From Deltaproteobacteria bacterium (GTDB taxonomy: Bacteria > Myxococcota_A > UBA796 > UBA2385): DNA of 64,000 nt. The stretch lies in contig JAGYJW010000022.1 of NCBI GenBank assembly GCA_018401435.1, positions 40,382-104,381 on the forward strand. Direction: 5' to 3'. How positions within the stretch are numbered: the first letter of the stretch is position 1; the number at the start of each line of letters is the position of its first letter. Shown in pieces: positions 62,526 through 64,000 of the stretch. The translations under genes and the position numbers were made by a program. The notes under the pieces were generated by a model that worked only from the letters and a program-made list of their open reading frames with translations, did not search any database and was not told the DNA's origin.

Positions 62526-64000
62526 TCGCTCTGCTGCTGCTTGCCGGCAGCCCCGCCGCCCTGGCCGCAGGAAGCTCTGCGGACATCGAGCTGGTGCGCC
62601 CGTCCTTCTCGCCGGACAGCCTGCCGGGCTTCGATTCGCCCGTCATCGAAGGCCGGGGCCACGCCCGCTACGGCGGCCTGCTCCAGTACCAGCGCGACCC
62701 GCTCATCGTCTATGAAGACGCAGAAGAGCTGGGTGCGGCCGTGGCCCGCCGCCAGATCATCGCCCTGGGTGCCAGCTGGGATCTGGGTCGGGTCGCATCG
62801 GCCCGCGTGGTGGTGCCCGCGGGCATCCAGTGGGGCACCCAGGTGCCCGACCTCGCCCGGGATGGGCCAGTGATGGGCGATATCAGCGGTGGCTTCCGCT
62901 TCCGTTTCGCCAATGGCGACCGGGTCCAGTGGGGTGCCTCCATGGACCTCTACCTGCCCACGGCCACCCGCGAGGCCTGGATGGGCGAGACCATCCCGCG
63001 GGGCCGCATCGGGCTGCCGGGCCTGGTCAGCCTGGGCAACTTCGACGTGCTGGTGGATGTCGCCCTGATGGTGCGCCAGCCGGTGCTCACCCAGCAGCAG
63101 TTCACCCTGGGCCAGGAGCTGCAAGCCGGCCTGGGCCTGCGCTACCAGGTGTGGCCCGACCGGGTGGCCCTGGCGGCCTCCTACCTTTCGCACAACGGCC
63201 TGGAGACCTTCTTCCAGTCCAATGTGGCCGAGAATCCAAGCGAGCTGCTCGCAACGCTGCAATTGCGTCCCCGCCCCGATCTTCAATGGGATGTGGGCTT
63301 GGGGAAGGGCCTGGCCGACGGCTATGGCACCACCGAGCTGCGGGCCCTGGTGGGCCTGACCTGGACCCAGCGCCCGCCGCCCCCCGAGCCCGAGGCCCGC
63401 ATCGTCATCGCCGAGGTCCCCAAGGAGGTCCCGCCGCCGGTGGTCGAGCCCGAACCCGAACCCGAGTGGGAGGAGCAGGAGCTGGCCAAGGTGCAGGGCG
63501 AAAAGATCGTCATCCGCGAGCCCATCCAGTTCGAGTTCAACACCCCCAACATCCTGCCGGTGTCTTTGCCCACGCTGCAGTATGTGGCCGGCCTGCTCAA
63601 CGACAACTGGCAGATCGCGCACCTGGTCATCGAGGGCCACGCCAGCGACGAGGGCAGCTTCGTCTACAACTACGACCTGTCGATTCGCCGCTCCCGGGCC
63701 ATCTGGGAGGAGCTGATCCGCGCCGGCGCTCACCCCGACCGCATGAGCTACCGCGGCATGGGCGAGGTGGTGCCCATCGTGAGCGGCGACGACGAGGCGA
63801 CCCTGGCCACCAACCGCCGGGTGGAATTCCGCATCATCAAGCAGTATGGCCCCGACGAGCGGCCGCCAGAATACCGCGGCGACGTGCTGCTGCCCTGGAA
63901 TGGCGAGCCCGCGACGATTCGCACCCCGGTGGTGCCGCCCCCGCCCGAAGAGAAGAAGCCCGGCGACAAGCCCAAGGACGATGCCTCGGATCTGGAAGGC
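62522..64000 (+). CDS. OmpA family outer-membrane protein, 3' end outside window
   Basis: 493 codons to the window edge with no stop. GTG at 62522 (GTGA overlap with the previous gene, GGGAGG 14 bases upstream) gives the signal MIALLLLAGSPAALAA. Residues about 30-280 are a beta-barrel pattern (VASARVVVPAGIQWG, GDISGGFRFRFANGDRV, VDVALMVRQPVL). A Pro/Glu linker follows, then an OmpA C-terminal peptidoglycan-binding domain: IQFEFNTPNILPVSLPTLQY, HLVIEGHASDEGSFVYNYDL, ATLATNRRVEF. A Pro/Lys-rich tail begins at the edge. Likely anchors the outer membrane to peptidoglycan. Confidence 0.88.
   Translation, partial: MIALLLLAGSPAALAAGSSADIELVRPSFSPDSLPGFDSPVIEGRGHARYGGLLQYQRDPLIVYEDAEELGAAVARRQIIALGASWDLGRVASARVVVPAGIQWGTQVPDLARDGPVMGDISGGFRFRFANGDRVQWGASMDLYLPTATREAWMGETIPRGRIGLPGLVSLGNFDVLVDVALMVRQPVLTQQQFTLGQELQAGLGLRYQVWPDRVALAASYLSHNGLETFFQSNVAENPSELLATLQLRPRPDLQWDVGLGKGLADGYGTTELRALVGLTWTQRPPPPEPEARIVIAEVPKEVPPPVVEPEPEPEWEEQELAKVQGEKIVIREPIQFEFNTPNILPVSLPTLQYVAGLLNDNWQIAHLVIEGHASDEGSFVYNYDLSIRRSRAIWEELIRAGAHPDRMSYRGMGEVVPIVSGDDEATLATNRRVEFRIIKQYGPDERPPEYRGDVLLPWNGEPATIRTPVVPPPPEEKKPGDKPKDDASDLEG

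Overview
The window is very GC-rich and densely coded on both strands. The most diagnostic item is a C-terminal MYXO-CTERM-type tail on the M14 peptidase at 50231-52216. With it come two Lon proteases, four Hanks-type Ser/Thr kinases (one degenerate), an FHA-containing sigma-54 activator and many lipoproteins. Together these point to a member of the Myxococcota or a close deltaproteobacterial-type relative. No rRNA, tRNA, CRISPR array, insertion sequence or phage gene was seen. I read it as ordinary chromosome rich in lineage-specific envelope and signalling genes.

Layout. 1-7463: end of a YD/calcium-type repeat protein, Lon protease 1, a GT-C-like membrane protein, and a small operon of SCP2 protein, CaiB-type CoA-transferase and mini membrane protein. 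7564-19446: PEP synthase regulatory protein, a PEGA-domain Ser/Thr kinase, two envelope proteins behind a perfect sigma-54 promoter, a TPR protein, the FHA-GAF-AAA sigma-54 activator, coaE, apt, an ExoD protein, a His-tailed small protein and an MscS channel. 19404-26981: a reverse operon of GH3-like enzyme, glycosyltransferase 2 and DUF255 protein, then a pseudokinase gene. 27119-37370: conserved housekeeping genes (pepA, rlmE, engB, a phosphoesterase, mtnA), a beta-helix sugar-nucleotide-type protein, and NhaC facing an AGCS symporter. 37442-47266: a kinase-cyclase-ATPase-TPR giant, then a proteostasis block (Lon 2, J-domain protein, clpX) and yqgE. 47346-54279: another kinase, an M23 peptidase, the MYXO-CTERM M14 protein, a lipoprotein, and a FliA-family sigma factor with a perfect sigma-54 promoter. 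54280-64000: a hairpin-dense gap, an undescribed reverse gene group (two lipoproteins, a secreted protein, a roughly 1,090-residue acidic protein, DUF507), a MobA-like gene, and an OmpA-type porin running off the end.

How the genes connect. There are two perfect sigma-54 promoters and one GAFTGA-bearing activator. One promoter drives a FliA-type sigma factor, so a sigma-54 to sigma-28-type cascade is likely. Many neighbours are joined by 4-base ATGA, GTGA or TTGA overlaps.

Caution. About 30 single-base indels interrupt otherwise convincing proteins. They cluster in certain genes between 19.4 and 62.5 kb, while other stretches (for example 0.8-19.4 kb and 27-37 kb) show none. Most sit in short homopolymers. 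I annotate such genes end to end and type them CDS, because consensus error is the simpler explanation, but real decay is not excluded.
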